From assembly GCF_014698935.1 (NCBI RefSeq), contig NZ_JACVMN010000001.1:1054001-1118000 (forward strand): DNA of 64,000 nt, written 5' to 3'. The notes under the pieces were generated by a model. That model had not been told where the DNA came from. It was given only the letters and a program-made list of their open reading frames with translations, and ran no database searches. The stretch comes from Flagellimonas sp. S3867 (GTDB lineage: Bacteria; Bacteroidota; Bacteroidia; Flavobacteriales; Flavobacteriaceae). A program made the translations under genes and the position numbers. Shown here piece after piece: positions 1 to 8,509 of the stretch (the first letter of the stretch is position 1; the number at the start of each line of letters is the position of its first letter).

Positions 1-2586
1 TGTCTGCGCTTCTTGCTGATCAGCGGACAAACGAAATCCCAATCCGAATTCCGCATTATCCTCAAAAAGGGAATTTGACCATGCTGGTCCCCTACCCTTT
101 TGGTCTTTGGACCATGGGGTTGTTGGTAGTGCCCCACCGAAAATAGAACTTGCCCCTGTTGCATTGGCAACAACCATACGGTCACCGAACAACTGTGACG
201 CCAATTTTAGATAAGGAGCTTCGCCACAACCATCAACGCCCATTGCATATTTGAAAAGTGGTTCTTGCAATTGTTGCTGATTTATTTTAGTGGCATCAAT
301 TTTTGTTCTGTCGAATTCGGGAATGGTTTTGAAATATTCCCAGTTTTCTTTCTCCTTTTTAATTTTGGATTGGTTTTGAGTCATTAACAACGCCTTTGCC
401 TGACAGGCATCAACACAGTTGTTACAGGATGTGCACTGATCAGGGTTTACTTGAACGGTATAGTTCAATAAATCAAAACCATTAATGTCCTCCATAAACT
501 CAACAGACTTAAACTGATCCGGAGTGTGCTTCAAAAAGTCTACTTCATAGGCTTTTGTGCGCAGCGCTCCCTGAGGACATGCCATACTACAGGCACCGCA
601 TTGGGTACACAAATCGGTGTCCCAAATGGGAAGCGCCGAAGCTTTACTTCTTTCATTGAATTTTGATGTGTTGCTCTCGTAGGTTCCGTCTACAGGCATT
701 GCACTTACCGGAATCTCATTTCCTTTTTGCGCCAGCAATTGTCCCAATAGTGTTTTTGAAAAAGCAATGTCCACTAAAGTTTCCTTTTCAGAAGATAACA
801 GTGAGGTATCGACCTCATGAATGCATCCTCTTATGCAATCTAAATTCTGAGGATTCAAAAATTGGTTGGTCAGGGCCAAATGACATGCCTGCAATCTTGA
901 AATGAAAAATTCGCCGATATTTATAAGTCTTGGCAACTCATTCGTATTGACCAGGTATAATTTAATTTCTTTGGATTGTATAAGAGCTTGTTCTTCATGG
1001 GAGAGTTTATTCCAGAACTCATTTGGAGTAGAATCTGAACACACTAAAACCTTTCCGTTAGACCTAATATTTGACAAAACTGAATCCTTCTTTAAAAAAG
1101 AAATGGAATCACAAGCCGCAAAATTAGCTTTGGTTATCAAATATGGTGCTTTGATAGTGTTAGCACCCACTCGCAAATGGGAAACACTTCGTGCATCCGA
1201 TTTTTTATAGTCGCATTCGGTATAGCCTTGCACATAGATGTTGGTATCTTCTCCCAACAATTTTAAATACTGATTAAAGTACTCGTTGGTGTCGTCTGCC
1301 TTTTTCTCATAAAAAAGTGCTTGATGGCAATCGGTGTTTATTTGAAATTCTTCATCCCAAATAAGGCTTGTACCAGAAATATCGTCATTAATCCCTACAG
1401 TAAAACCATTTTTAGGTGTGTCCGATTTCAAATTATCTACAATGGCATTGACCATGGCAGGGTTGAATTCCTTGGAACTCAATCCATACCGACCTCCTAC
1501 TATATTGGGCAATTTTCCGAATTTTTCTGCAGCTTGAAAAAGAGATTGCACCACATCTAAATACAAAGGTTCTCCTGTGGATCCAGGTTCCTTGGTTCTG
1601 TCCAACACTGCAATGCTTTTGCAGGTAGAAGGGATACTTCCAATTAAATGCTTGGCGCTGAACGGTCGGAACAAGCGAACTTTGATCAATCCAATTCGCT
1701 CGCCATTTTCATTTAGCTTAGTAATGGTCTCCTCAATAGTCTCCGTAGCGGATGCCATCGCGACAATAAGCTGTTCGGCTTTTGGATGCCCCACATAATC
1801 GAAAAGCTTGTATTGTCTTCCAGTCTCTTCAAAAAATTTGTCCATCTCGTTCTGAACAATTTCAGGGCATGCTTTATAATATGGGTTGACAGCTTCTCTA
1901 CTCTGAAAAAATACATCAGGACCTTGGGAAGTTCCTCTAATAACAGGAGAGTTTGGGTTAAGAGCTCTTTTTCTATGAGCAGTTATAAGTTTTTTATTGA
2001 CCATGTTTCCAATGACCTGGTCAGGGATCATTTCAATTTTTGCTGACTCGTGTGAAGTTCTGAATCCGTCAAAAAAGTGAACAAAGGGGATTCTAGATGC
2101 AAGTGATGCGGTTTGCGAGATCAAGGCCAAATCCATTGCCTCTTGAACCGAGGAAGACCCCAAAAAGGCATACCCCGTGTTTCTAGCAGCCATAATATCG
2201 CTATGGTCTCCAAAAACTGACAGGGCGTGGGTTGCCACGGACCTCGTAGCTACATGAATCACATTAGGTGTTAGTTCACCAGCAATTTTATACATATTGG
2301 GAATCATCAACAAAAGGCCTTGTGAGGCCGTAAAGGTGGTTGCCAACGCACCTGTCTGCAATGCTCCGTGCATTGCCCCGGCGACACCTGCTTCGCTTTG
2401 CATTTCGAAAACCGAAGGGACATTGCCGAAAATATTTTCTTGTTGTTCAGCACTCCATTCCTCAACCAATTCTGACATTTCAGAAGCTGGCGTAATAGGA
2501 TAAATGGCACAAACTTCATTAAGTTTATAAGCGACATGAGCTGCTGCCTGATTACCATTTAGTATGTTTTGGTGCTGATTTTTCAT
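1..2586 (-). CDS. nifJ: Pyruvate:ferredoxin (flavodoxin) oxidoreductase, 3' end outside window
   Basis: Oxidative decarboxylation of pyruvate to acetyl-CoA with electrons passed to ferredoxin or flavodoxin, in the cytoplasm. The single-chain fused form is normally about 1,180 residues; 862 codons lie here and the C-terminal third is cut off by the window edge. The N-terminus has the domain I signature NEVCAIYPITPASEM. Two 4Fe-4S motifs follow at about residues 655-735 (CTQCGACSMACP, then CTSCNNCVDACQ). The last visible stretch is the TPP domain, with GRGPAWSNSLFEDNAEFGLG. The start is the ATG at 2586, which gives MKNQHQN. A 71-base gap holding a strong hairpin separates it from the OsmC gene, so it is probably transcribed separately. 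The enzyme is oxygen-labile in most bacteria, and here it sits beside peroxide-response genes. Confidence 0.95.
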   Translation of the reverse strand, partial: MKNQHQNILNGNQAAAHVAYKLNEVCAIYPITPASEMSELVEEWSAEQQENIFGNVPSVFEMQSEAGVAGAMHGALQTGALATTFTASQGLLLMIPNMYKIAGELTPNVIHVATRSVATHALSVFGDHSDIMAARNTGYAFLGSSSVQEAMDLALISQTASLASRIPFVHFFDGFRTSHESAKIEMIPDQVIGNMVNKKLITAHRKRALNPNSPVIRGTSQGPDVFFQSREAVNPYYKACPEIVQNEMDKFFEETGRQYKLFDYVGHPKAEQLIVAMASATETIEETITKLNENGERIGLIKVRLFRPFSAKHLIGSIPSTCKSIAVLDRTKEPGSTGEPLYLDVVQSLFQAAEKFGKLPNIVGGRYGLSSKEFNPAMVNAIVDNLKSDTPKNGFTVGINDDISGTSLIWDEEFQINTDCHQALFYEKKADDTNEYFNQYLKLLGEDTNIYVQGYTECDYKKSDARSVSHLRVGANTIKAPYLITKANFAACDSISFLKKDSVLSNIRSNGKVLVCSDSTPNEFWNKLSHEEQALIQSKEIKLYLVNTNELPRLINIGEFFISRLQACHLALTNQFLNPQNLDCIRGCIHEVDTSLLSSEKETLVDIAFSKTLLGQLLAQKGNEIPVSAMPVDGTYESNTSKFNERSKASALPIWDTDLCTQCGACSMACPQGALRTKAYEVDFLKHTPDQFKSVEFMEDINGFDLLNYTVQVNPDQCTSCNNCVDACQAKALLMTQNQSKIKKEKENWEYFKTIPEFDRTKIDATKINQQQLQEPLFKYAMGVDGCGEAPYLKLASQLFGDRMVVANATGASSIFGGALPTTPWSKDQKGRGPAWSNSLFEDNAEFGLGFRLSADQQEAQT

Positions 2587-2621
2587 TTTTAGGAGGTATG
2601 GGTAATTGGAAAGAAGAATGA

Positions 2622-2649
2622 ATAAGCCGCCCTTTGATGGGCGGCTTAT
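2622..2649 (-). terminator. Rho-independent terminator of the OsmC gene
   Basis: Perfect 11-bp stem ATAAGCCGCCC / GGGCGGCTTAT with a 6-base loop, just after the OsmC stop on the minus strand and followed by a T-rich stretch. It lies between the OsmC gene and nifJ and probably separates the two transcripts. Confidence 0.8.
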
Positions 2650-2657
2650 TTCAAATT

Positions 2658-3212
2658 TTACTTTTCGAACTCGATAGAAACAGGAGTTGGATTGGTAAGC
2701 ATGTCGAATACTGGAGAGAATTGAGCCAAAGTTCTCAATTGTTCTTCAGAAGCATCCGATTTTACTTTGAACTTCACCTTGATTCCGTCAAAACCTTTTC
2801 TGACTTCAGGATCCAATCCAAGGAAACCGTGCAAATCGCATCCACCTTCTAAAGTAGATTCCATACCTTCAATGTCAATTCCATTGGCAGCAGCATGATA
2901 AACCATTGCTCCTGTAAGACAAGAACCTAATGCGTGCAATACAGTTTCGGCAGGGTTAGGTGCCAAATCTTTACCTAAAAGAACTTCCACGTGATCGGCT
3001 TCCATGGTAAAGGCATCTTTACTTCTTGTTTCGTGCTCTTCACCCACTCCATAATAATCTTTGATGCTTGTCACACAATGACCACCATCGATCCAATTGT
3101 TCTTGGCTCTAAACTCGAATTTTGCCAATTCAGGGTTTCCTTGTACTGCATTGATAGTGTCTACCAATTGATCTACGTTTACTCCGTTTTTAATGTTTGC
3201 TGTTGTAATCAT
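2658..3212 (-). CDS. OsmC family protein
   Basis: 184-residue member of the OsmC/Ohr fold, whose studied members reduce organic hydroperoxides with a cysteine pair. The central helix carries the usual first cysteine at residue 98 (ALGSCL). The usual second motif C-P-V reads S-P-V here (FSPVFD, Ser at about 166), so the canonical disulfide partner is missing; C46 and C125 are the other cysteines. Classical Ohr activity is therefore doubtful, and a distinct OsmC subfamily role is more likely. The gene is preceded by a near-perfect sigma-54 promoter and a palindromic upstream site, and it lies directly downstream of a sigma-54 activator gene on the same strand. It probably forms a monocistronic unit controlled by that activator. 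The substrate cannot be read from the sequence. Confidence 0.9.
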   Translation of the reverse strand: MITTANIKNGVNVDQLVDTINAVQGNPELAKFEFRAKNNWIDGGHCVTSIKDYYGVGEEHETRSKDAFTMEADHVEVLLGKDLAPNPAETVLHALGSCLTGAMVYHAAANGIDIEGMESTLEGGCDLHGFLGLDPEVRKGFDGIKVKFKVKSDASEEQLRTLAQFSPVFDMLTNPTPVSIEFEK

Positions 3213-3257
3213 TTTTTTAATTTTTAAAAGATTAATTTTTCTGTTTGCCTTTATTAA

Positions 3258-3273
3258 TGCAGTTGGCGTGCCA
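3258..3273 (-). promoter_or_regulatory. Sigma-54 (-24/-12) promoter for the OsmC gene
   Basis: The minus strand reads TGGCACGCCAACTGCA, against the sigma-54 consensus TGGCACG-N4-TTGC. Only one consensus position differs (C for T), and the GG and GC dinucleotides have the required spacing. The predicted transcript start is near 3247, about 35 bases before the OsmC ATG. The adjacent gene encodes a sigma-54 activator. Confidence 0.85.
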
Positions 3274-3332
3274 AAAATTGTAATTATCTAAAAATCAATT
3301 GATTACAAAGGTTTTATGTATATTAAAGTGTC

Positions 3333-3362
3333 GCGATATTTCGTAAAAAAACGAAATATCGC
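3333..3362. promoter_or_regulatory. Perfect palindrome, candidate upstream activator site
   Basis: GCGATATTTCGT, six A, then ACGAAATATCGC: a perfect 12-bp inverted repeat. Its centre lies about 100 bases upstream of the predicted sigma-54 start, the classical place for an enhancer-binding-protein site. A further half site ATTTCGT occurs at 3378-3384. It could also form a hairpin behind the activator gene, but no T-run follows on that strand, so an operator is the better reading. Confidence 0.65.
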
Positions 3363-3387
3363 TAGTGTATTTATGAAATTTCGTGAA

Positions 3388-5238
3388 TTACACCGGACGC
3401 ACGATACCTAGCGCCTTTATTTTTGAAGTTAAAGTTGTTGGGCGTAATTGTAACAGCGCTGCGGCCCCTTTTTCTCCAGAGATTTTCCAATTGGTTTGCC
3501 GCAGAGCCTTGAGGATATTCTCCTTTTCCAATTCCACCATTTCCTGTGATGTTAAAATACGATTTGATTCAACATCTTCCTTGTTTGACACTGGTGACGA
3601 CGCATGTGGAATTATAGCTTGCCAATTTACCTGGCCATTGTTCGAAATAATGATGGCACGTTCAATTAGATTTTGTAGTTCCCTCACGTTACCTGGCCAA
3701 TCGTACTCCATGAACAATTTCTTTTGATCATTGGATATGGGTTCGATAAATTTGTTCATTTTTTTGGAGAACTGTCTAACCATTCTATCAGCAATCAAAC
3801 AAACATCATCTCCCCTATCTTTCAATGCTGGAACAACAATTGGAAAAACATTCAATCTATAATATAGATCTTCCCTGAACTTTCCCGTTTTCGAAAATTC
3901 CAACAAATCTCGATGCGTAGCCGCTATAATTCTTACATCCACCTTGATCGTTTCAGAGCTTCCAACGGGATCAAACTCCCCTTCTTGGATGATACGTAAT
4001 AATTTGGGCTGTAAATCCAACGGCAACTCACCAATCTCGTCCAGAAAAATTGTTCCTTTATCCGCCAATAAAAACCTTCCTTTTCTGCTGGTTGTGGCTC
4101 CGGTAAAGGCTCCCTTTTCATGACCGAACAATTCGCTTTCAATTAAATTGGCCGGAATTGCGCCACAATTTATTCGTATCAACGGTTTTTCACTTCGGTC
4201 ACTGGCATTGTGGATGGCCCTGGCCACCAATTCTTTTCCGGTTCCAGTTTCTCCTTGTATCAATACAGTAGCCTCCGTACCGGCAACCTGTTCCACCAAA
4301 TCAAGTACTTGGGCCATGGTGCGGTCTTGGGCAATTATGCCATAATCGTTTGTTAGTTGTTTTATTTCTTCTTGCAGGTACTTGGTTTGATTTGTGAGTG
4401 AGTTTATTTTCCGCTCTGCCAAGACCCTATCATCTATATTTCTTAGAATAAGCGTATAAAACGTTTCATCTCCGGCTCCATAAGAGCTTATGGTTCCTTC
4501 GTTCAAGGTTTCCGTTTCGTTGGAACCAATTACTTTTACTTCCGAAGGAAGGTATGTATCCATCCCATCATTCTGTCCGTCCAAATGTGCCTTGATCAGC
4601 GTTTCCAACATTTTGGCGCTTTCTTCATCCAAAAAGAAAAGTACATTACGTCTGATCACATCTTCATTTTCCAAAATGGCATTTGCTGAAGCATTGGACA
4701 GCACAATTTTAAAGTTGCTATCGAACATAATGATGGCATCCATAGCGCCATCTATCAAACCCAACATTTTGGAATTGGACAGTTCAATTTCCTTTTTGGA
4801 GGCTGCCAGACTTTCCTGGATGATATCCAACTCTCGATGTCTTTTAATCAAAACAGATAAAACTCCTTTGGTGAAGCCTCTGTCCGTTGCAATGAGATCT
4901 ACAAACGTTTTGGGTAGAATTTTTAGCAGTGAGGTTTCCTCCAAAGTGGTAACCGATGCTGATCGCGGCTCTTCATCAATTAATGCATACTCACCAAAAC
5001 AATCTGTGGGTGACAAGGTGCTGTACAAATGATGTTGATCATGAACTTTAACCTTTCCATCCAGTATTACGTACATTCCATCACCCAAAGCTCCCTTCTG
5101 AATGATACAGTCATTTTTTCCAAAACTTTCTGTTTCCGCATCCTTACATAATTGCAAAAGGGAGGCTTTGTCAACTTCTGAGAAAAATGGGACTCGTTTT
5201 AGGAAATCCACCAAATGATTTAGTTCGGTTGTGGTCAT
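3388..5238 (-). CDS. Sigma-54-dependent activator with cyclic-nucleotide-binding-like sensor domain
   Basis: 616-residue enhancer-binding protein. Residues about 10-130 form a CRP-like cNMP-binding domain, about 155-275 look like a PAS domain, and about 300-530 are the AAA+ domain with Walker A GETGTGKE (329-336), the sigma-54 contact loop GAFTGA (376-381) and Walker B IFLDEIG. A Fis-type helix-turn-helix closes the protein (about 570-612). All catalytic motifs are intact, so it should remodel sigma-54 polymerase. The effector is unknown: the CRP-like domain suggests a nucleotide or another small ligand and the PAS domain suggests a second signal. The next gene downstream has a sigma-54 promoter with a palindrome at the right distance, making the OsmC gene the most likely target. 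It is divergent from oxyR across a 174-base gap. Confidence 0.93.
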   Translation of the reverse strand: MTTTELNHLVDFLKRVPFFSEVDKASLLQLCKDAETESFGKNDCIIQKGALGDGMYVILDGKVKVHDQHHLYSTLSPTDCFGEYALIDEEPRSASVTTLEETSLLKILPKTFVDLIATDRGFTKGVLSVLIKRHRELDIIQESLAASKKEIELSNSKMLGLIDGAMDAIIMFDSNFKIVLSNASANAILENEDVIRRNVLFFLDEESAKMLETLIKAHLDGQNDGMDTYLPSEVKVIGSNETETLNEGTISSYGAGDETFYTLILRNIDDRVLAERKINSLTNQTKYLQEEIKQLTNDYGIIAQDRTMAQVLDLVEQVAGTEATVLIQGETGTGKELVARAIHNASDRSEKPLIRINCGAIPANLIESELFGHEKGAFTGATTSRKGRFLLADKGTIFLDEIGELPLDLQPKLLRIIQEGEFDPVGSSETIKVDVRIIAATHRDLLEFSKTGKFREDLYYRLNVFPIVVPALKDRGDDVCLIADRMVRQFSKKMNKFIEPISNDQKKLFMEYDWPGNVRELQNLIERAIIISNNGQVNWQAIIPHASSPVSNKEDVESNRILTSQEMVELEKENILKALRQTNWKISGEKGAAALLQLRPTTLTSKIKALGIVRPV

Positions 5239-5412
5239 TGCTAGCTTTTGGTCAATCAGCAGTAAATAAATATAAAGATTTGGAAATTAATCAACCCATG
5301 TTTTCTATAAGAGTTGTGTTTCGCGTTGCTTTAAAATTTTTTAGCCTTTTCTATAGCCATTATAAATATAATTGATGGTTTTTCATATTTTTATTTCTCA
5401 AATTTATGATTC

Positions 5413-6354
5413 ATGACCATAACCCAATTACAATATGTTTTGGCCGTAGCTGAATACAAAAACTTTACCCTTGCTGCGGAGAAAAGTTTTGTTACCCAAC
5501 CCACTTTGAGTATGCAAGTGCAAAAGCTTGAAGATGAACTGGATGTTTTAATTTTCGACAGAAGTAAAAAACCTATTTCGATAACAGAGGTTGGAAAGAA
5601 AATTGTTGCCCAAGCCAAAAACATTGTTGCGGAGGCCGAACGCATCAAGGATATTGTTGACCAAGACAAAGGTTTTATAGGCGGAGACTATACCATAGGT
5701 ATAATTCCGACCGTGATGCCAACTTTGTTACCCATGTTTTTGGGAACTTTTATTAAAAAATATCCCAAGGTCAATTTAATTATTAAAGAGCAACCCACAG
5801 ATGCCTTGATCAGAAATATTCTGGATGGACATTTGGATGCAGGAATCGCCGCTACTCCGCTAGAAATTGAATTCATTAAAGAGCGGCCACTTTATTATGA
5901 GCCTTTTATTGGTTACGTGCCTGAAAATCATAGATTATCCCAAAAAAATCAGCTTGTCACGGAAGATCTTGAGGTAAGCGATATTTTATTGTTGCAAGAC
6001 GGGCATTGTTTTCGGGATGGGGTCATTAATCTTTGTCAGTCGCCAAAAAATATGAACCAAGAACATTTTAAAATTGAAAGCGGTAGTTTCGAAACCTTGG
6101 TTAGCCTATCGGACGAGGGCATGGGCATGACTTTATTGCCCTATTTAAATACCTTGGATTTAGATCAGAAGAAAAGGCAGTATTTAAAGCAATTTAAAAA
6201 GCCTTCTCCAGCAAGAGAGATAAGTCTTATTTACCATAAGAGCGAACTTAAAATACAGATTACGGAAGCATTAAAAGAAGTAATTTCGAGTATTGTTAGG
6301 GGCGCCATTGCTTTCCAAGATGTGGAAATCATCAGTCCACTTGGAAAAAACTAA
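5413..6354 (+). CDS. oxyR: Hydrogen-peroxide-sensing LysR-type regulator OxyR
   Basis: 313-residue LysR-family regulator with an N-terminal winged helix-turn-helix (MTITQLQYVLAVAEYKNFTL) and a C-terminal sensor domain. The redox motif GHCFRDGVINLC places cysteines at residues 199 and 208, the same numbers and spacing as the disulfide-forming pair of Escherichia coli OxyR. In that family peroxide oxidises C199 and the C199-C208 disulfide switches on catalase and peroxidase genes. No peroxidase lies next to it here, but MsrA and an OsmC-family gene are within 3 kb. The gene is divergent from the sigma-54 activator and ends at a strong bidirectional terminator. Confidence 0.95.
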   Translation: MTITQLQYVLAVAEYKNFTLAAEKSFVTQPTLSMQVQKLEDELDVLIFDRSKKPISITEVGKKIVAQAKNIVAEAERIKDIVDQDKGFIGGDYTIGIIPTVMPTLLPMFLGTFIKKYPKVNLIIKEQPTDALIRNILDGHLDAGIAATPLEIEFIKERPLYYEPFIGYVPENHRLSQKNQLVTEDLEVSDILLLQDGHCFRDGVINLCQSPKNMNQEHFKIESGSFETLVSLSDEGMGMTLLPYLNTLDLDQKKRQYLKQFKKPSPAREISLIYHKSELKIQITEALKEVISSIVRGAIAFQDVEIISPLGKN

Positions 6355-6368
6355 ATGTACCTAAAGAA

Positions 6369-6400
6369 AAAAGCCGCTTAAAGCGGCTTTTGTCATTTTT
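6369..6400 (+). terminator. Terminator after oxyR
   Basis: Stem AAAAGCCGC / GCGGCTTTT with loop TTAAA, then a T-rich tail up to 6401. It sits 15 bases after the oxyR stop. The A-run on the 5' side lets it also serve the converging small gene at 6393-6590, whose 3' end overlaps the tail. Confidence 0.85.
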
Positions 6401-6590
6401 TTATTAATAATAAAGTGGGTTGTAATTCTGGCTTGTCTAAAATAAATAGTTGCAACCAGATTTTGAGTTCTTCGATTTCATTTGGTAATAACCTTGAAAC
6501 GGCTTTCTTCAATTCTTTAGCGAAGAGTTTTGCATCAAAACTTACTTTCGAGAGTACAGTTTTGGTGTAATCTAACATTGCTCTGGGCAT
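6393..6590 (-). CDS. Conserved small hypothetical protein
   Basis: 65 residues, beginning MPRAMLDYTKTVLSKVSFD. It is rich in helix formers and charge, has no signal peptide, membrane segment or cysteine, and contains LLPNEIEELKIWL. I recognise it as resembling a short protein widespread in Bacteroidota and usually annotated hypothetical, but I know no function. The pattern of charged and hydrophobic residues suggests a compact helical cytosolic protein. It converges on oxyR, and its stop lies within the tail of the oxyR terminator. Confidence 0.75.
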   Translation of the reverse strand: MPRAMLDYTKTVLSKVSFDAKLFAKELKKAVSRLLPNEIEELKIWLQLFILDKPELQPTLLLIKK

Positions 6591-6611
6591 AGAAATTTGA
6601 TTATTTTGAAT

Positions 6612-6649
6612 TAAAGGTTGTACCCTAAATTACAAAAAATCAACCTTTA
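6612..6649. repeat. 9-bp inverted repeat in divergent intergenic region
   Basis: TAAAGGTTG and CAACCTTTA, perfectly complementary and 20 bases apart, between the small gene (minus) and the DD-carboxypeptidase (plus). The position allows an operator for either gene. No other support. Confidence 0.4.
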
Positions 6650-6708
6650 TTTCACCAAATTGAGGTTAAAAATTAAATAATTTCGTGTTAAATTCGACAA
6701 ACAACAAA

Positions 6709-7995
6709 ATGTACCTAACCTATAATCAGACAGTTAAGAATCTAACCCTCATATGGTTAGCAGGATTTTTCCTTCTTTTTGGCTGCTCTTCTTCACGCTT
6801 GTCCAAATATGATAATCAGCTAAAGGAAAACACTTTTCAAAATTCCTTTCATGGATTGGTGGTCATGGATGCCGAAACCAATAAGGTTTTATACAACACT
6901 AATGGTGAGATGTATTTTACTCCTGCCAGCAATACCAAAATTGTTACGCTGTTTACGGGGTTAAAAATGATTCCAGAGCATTTTCCAGCGTTGAAATATA
7001 TTGAGAACAATGATTCCCTTTATGTTGTTCCTACCGGAGATCCATCTTGGCTACATCCCTATTTTAAGGATAGCACAGCCATTAATTTTTTAAAACAAAA
7101 AAAGAACGTAGCCGTATTCCTTGAAAATTCCGAAGATGAGAGATTTGGTCCCGGATGGGCATGGGAGGATTATCCTTATTATTTTTCAGCGGAAAGGAGC
7201 CCATTGCCCCTTTATGGTAATGTCGTTTCCCTATCAAATATTGATGGGTTGGAAGCATCCCCCCTGTTTTTTCTGGATAGCGTTCAGGAAACGAATTCAT
7301 CCACAGGAAGGGACGAGTTCAACAATAAATTTTACATAAATACCGAACAACAAGATACTATTCAGATGCCTTTTATTATTAAGGAAGGTCTGACCAAATA
7401 TCTATTGGAATCGCTTCTTAAAAAAGAAGTGACTCTTTTGGACAGTTTACCCGCAGCGCCAAAAGAAGTTCTTTACGGTGTTAAATCCGATTCAATTTAT
7501 AAAAGAATGATGCACGTAAGTGATAATTTTTTGGCAGAACAAATTATGATGACGGCCTCTTCCACACTTTCAGATACGCTAGGCATCAAAAGAGCCATGG
7601 ACCATATGTTGGAAAACGAACTTTCCTTTCTGGACCAAAAGCCGAGGTGGGTAGATGGTTCTGGCCTATCCAGATATAATCTGTTCACCCCCAAATCTTT
7701 TGTGCAAATCTTGCAAAGGCTATATCAGAATGTGGATACGAAGCGTTTGTTCACATTGTTTCCAAATTGGGATGCTACTGGTACGGTTTCAAAATGGGAA
7801 AATCTAAATATGGAACCTTTTATTTTTGCCAAATCGGGTTCCTTTGGAAATAACTATAACCTCAGCGGTTACCTCAAAACCAAATCTGGAAAAGTTTTGA
7901 TTTTCAGTTTTATGAACAATCATTTTCAAATTCCCAGCAGTGAAGTAAGGTTTCAGATGTATACACTTCTTAAATCGCTTCACGAGAAGCATTGA
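6709..7995 (+). CDS. dacB: D-alanyl-D-alanine carboxypeptidase/endopeptidase (PBP4 type, family S13), lipoprotein
   Basis: Penicillin-binding protein that trims or cleaves peptidoglycan cross-links in the periplasm. All three active-site motifs are present: SNTK (Ser74 nucleophile), SDN (about 271-273) and KSG (about 375-377). A lipoprotein signal ends in LLFGC with Cys26, so the protein is probably membrane-anchored. At 428 residues it matches the shorter S13 enzymes. I chose the ATG at 6709 because it gives a normal lipoprotein signal; an in-frame GTG at 6685 would add eight residues. The 3' end overlaps the converging msrA by 26 bases. Confidence 0.9.
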   Translation: MYLTYNQTVKNLTLIWLAGFFLLFGCSSSRLSKYDNQLKENTFQNSFHGLVVMDAETNKVLYNTNGEMYFTPASNTKIVTLFTGLKMIPEHFPALKYIENNDSLYVVPTGDPSWLHPYFKDSTAINFLKQKKNVAVFLENSEDERFGPGWAWEDYPYYFSAERSPLPLYGNVVSLSNIDGLEASPLFFLDSVQETNSSTGRDEFNNKFYINTEQQDTIQMPFIIKEGLTKYLLESLLKKEVTLLDSLPAAPKEVLYGVKSDSIYKRMMHVSDNFLAEQIMMTASSTLSDTLGIKRAMDHMLENELSFLDQKPRWVDGSGLSRYNLFTPKSFVQILQRLYQNVDTKRLFTLFPNWDATGTVSKWENLNMEPFIFAKSGSFGNNYNLSGYLKTKSGKVLIFSFMNNHFQIPSSEVRFQMYTLLKSLHEKH

Positions 7996-8488
7996 TTTTT
8001 TCCCGATTTGCCAATTTCCCAAATTTGGTCAATATGGTTTTAAGTTTTGGTGAAATATAGGTTTCACAAAAGGGTTTTTCTGGGTTTGCATAATAGTAAT
8101 CGTGAAACCGTTCTTCGGATGGCTTAAATTGTTTAAAGTAATGCACTTTGGTAATCAATTGCTGGTCAAAATCAAGATTTAATGCGTTCAGCATATTGGT
8201 TGCTCTCACATAATCTTTTTTTGAATACACGTAAATCGCTGACCGATATTTGTGTCTGAACGAATGTGCTGAAGTGCTTTTGTGGGTATGCAGATGAACT
8301 TCTATCAAATCCCTCATCGAAATCAACGAGTTGTTATAAGTGACCACAACAGCTTCAGAAAAGGCTTCTTCGAAGTCCTGCGAAGACACAAATCCCTGCT
8401 CAACTTTGTTGACTCCGTTTAAGGATAAGAAAACAGCTTCGGTACACCAATGACATCCGCCTCCCACGGCAATTTTTGAAAAACTCAT
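7970..8488 (-). CDS. msrA: Peptide methionine sulfoxide reductase MsrA
   Basis: 172 residues. Reduces methionine-S-sulfoxide in oxidised proteins, using thioredoxin as reductant. The N-terminal active site is GGGCHWCTEA, with catalytic Cys12 in place of the textbook GCFWG motif. The C-terminal part keeps the family's FHDYY and NPEKPFCETYISPKL. No signal peptide, so cytoplasmic. It overlaps the 3' end of the DD-carboxypeptidase on the other strand and is 21 bases downstream of the Nudix gene, probably in one transcript with it. A role in oxidative-damage repair fits the nearby oxyR. Confidence 0.92.
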   Translation of the reverse strand: MSFSKIAVGGGCHWCTEAVFLSLNGVNKVEQGFVSSQDFEEAFSEAVVVTYNNSLISMRDLIEVHLHTHKSTSAHSFRHKYRSAIYVYSKKDYVRATNMLNALNLDFDQQLITKVHYFKQFKPSEERFHDYYYANPEKPFCETYISPKLKTILTKFGKLANREKINASREAI

Positions 8489-8509
8489 AGTTCATTGGTC
8501 GTAAAAACC

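Noticed and set aside
3333..3362. Terminator of the sigma-54 activator gene
   Set aside because: The stem is followed on the minus strand by ACTTTAATAT rather than a T-run, and its distance from the sigma-54 promoter fits an enhancer site better.
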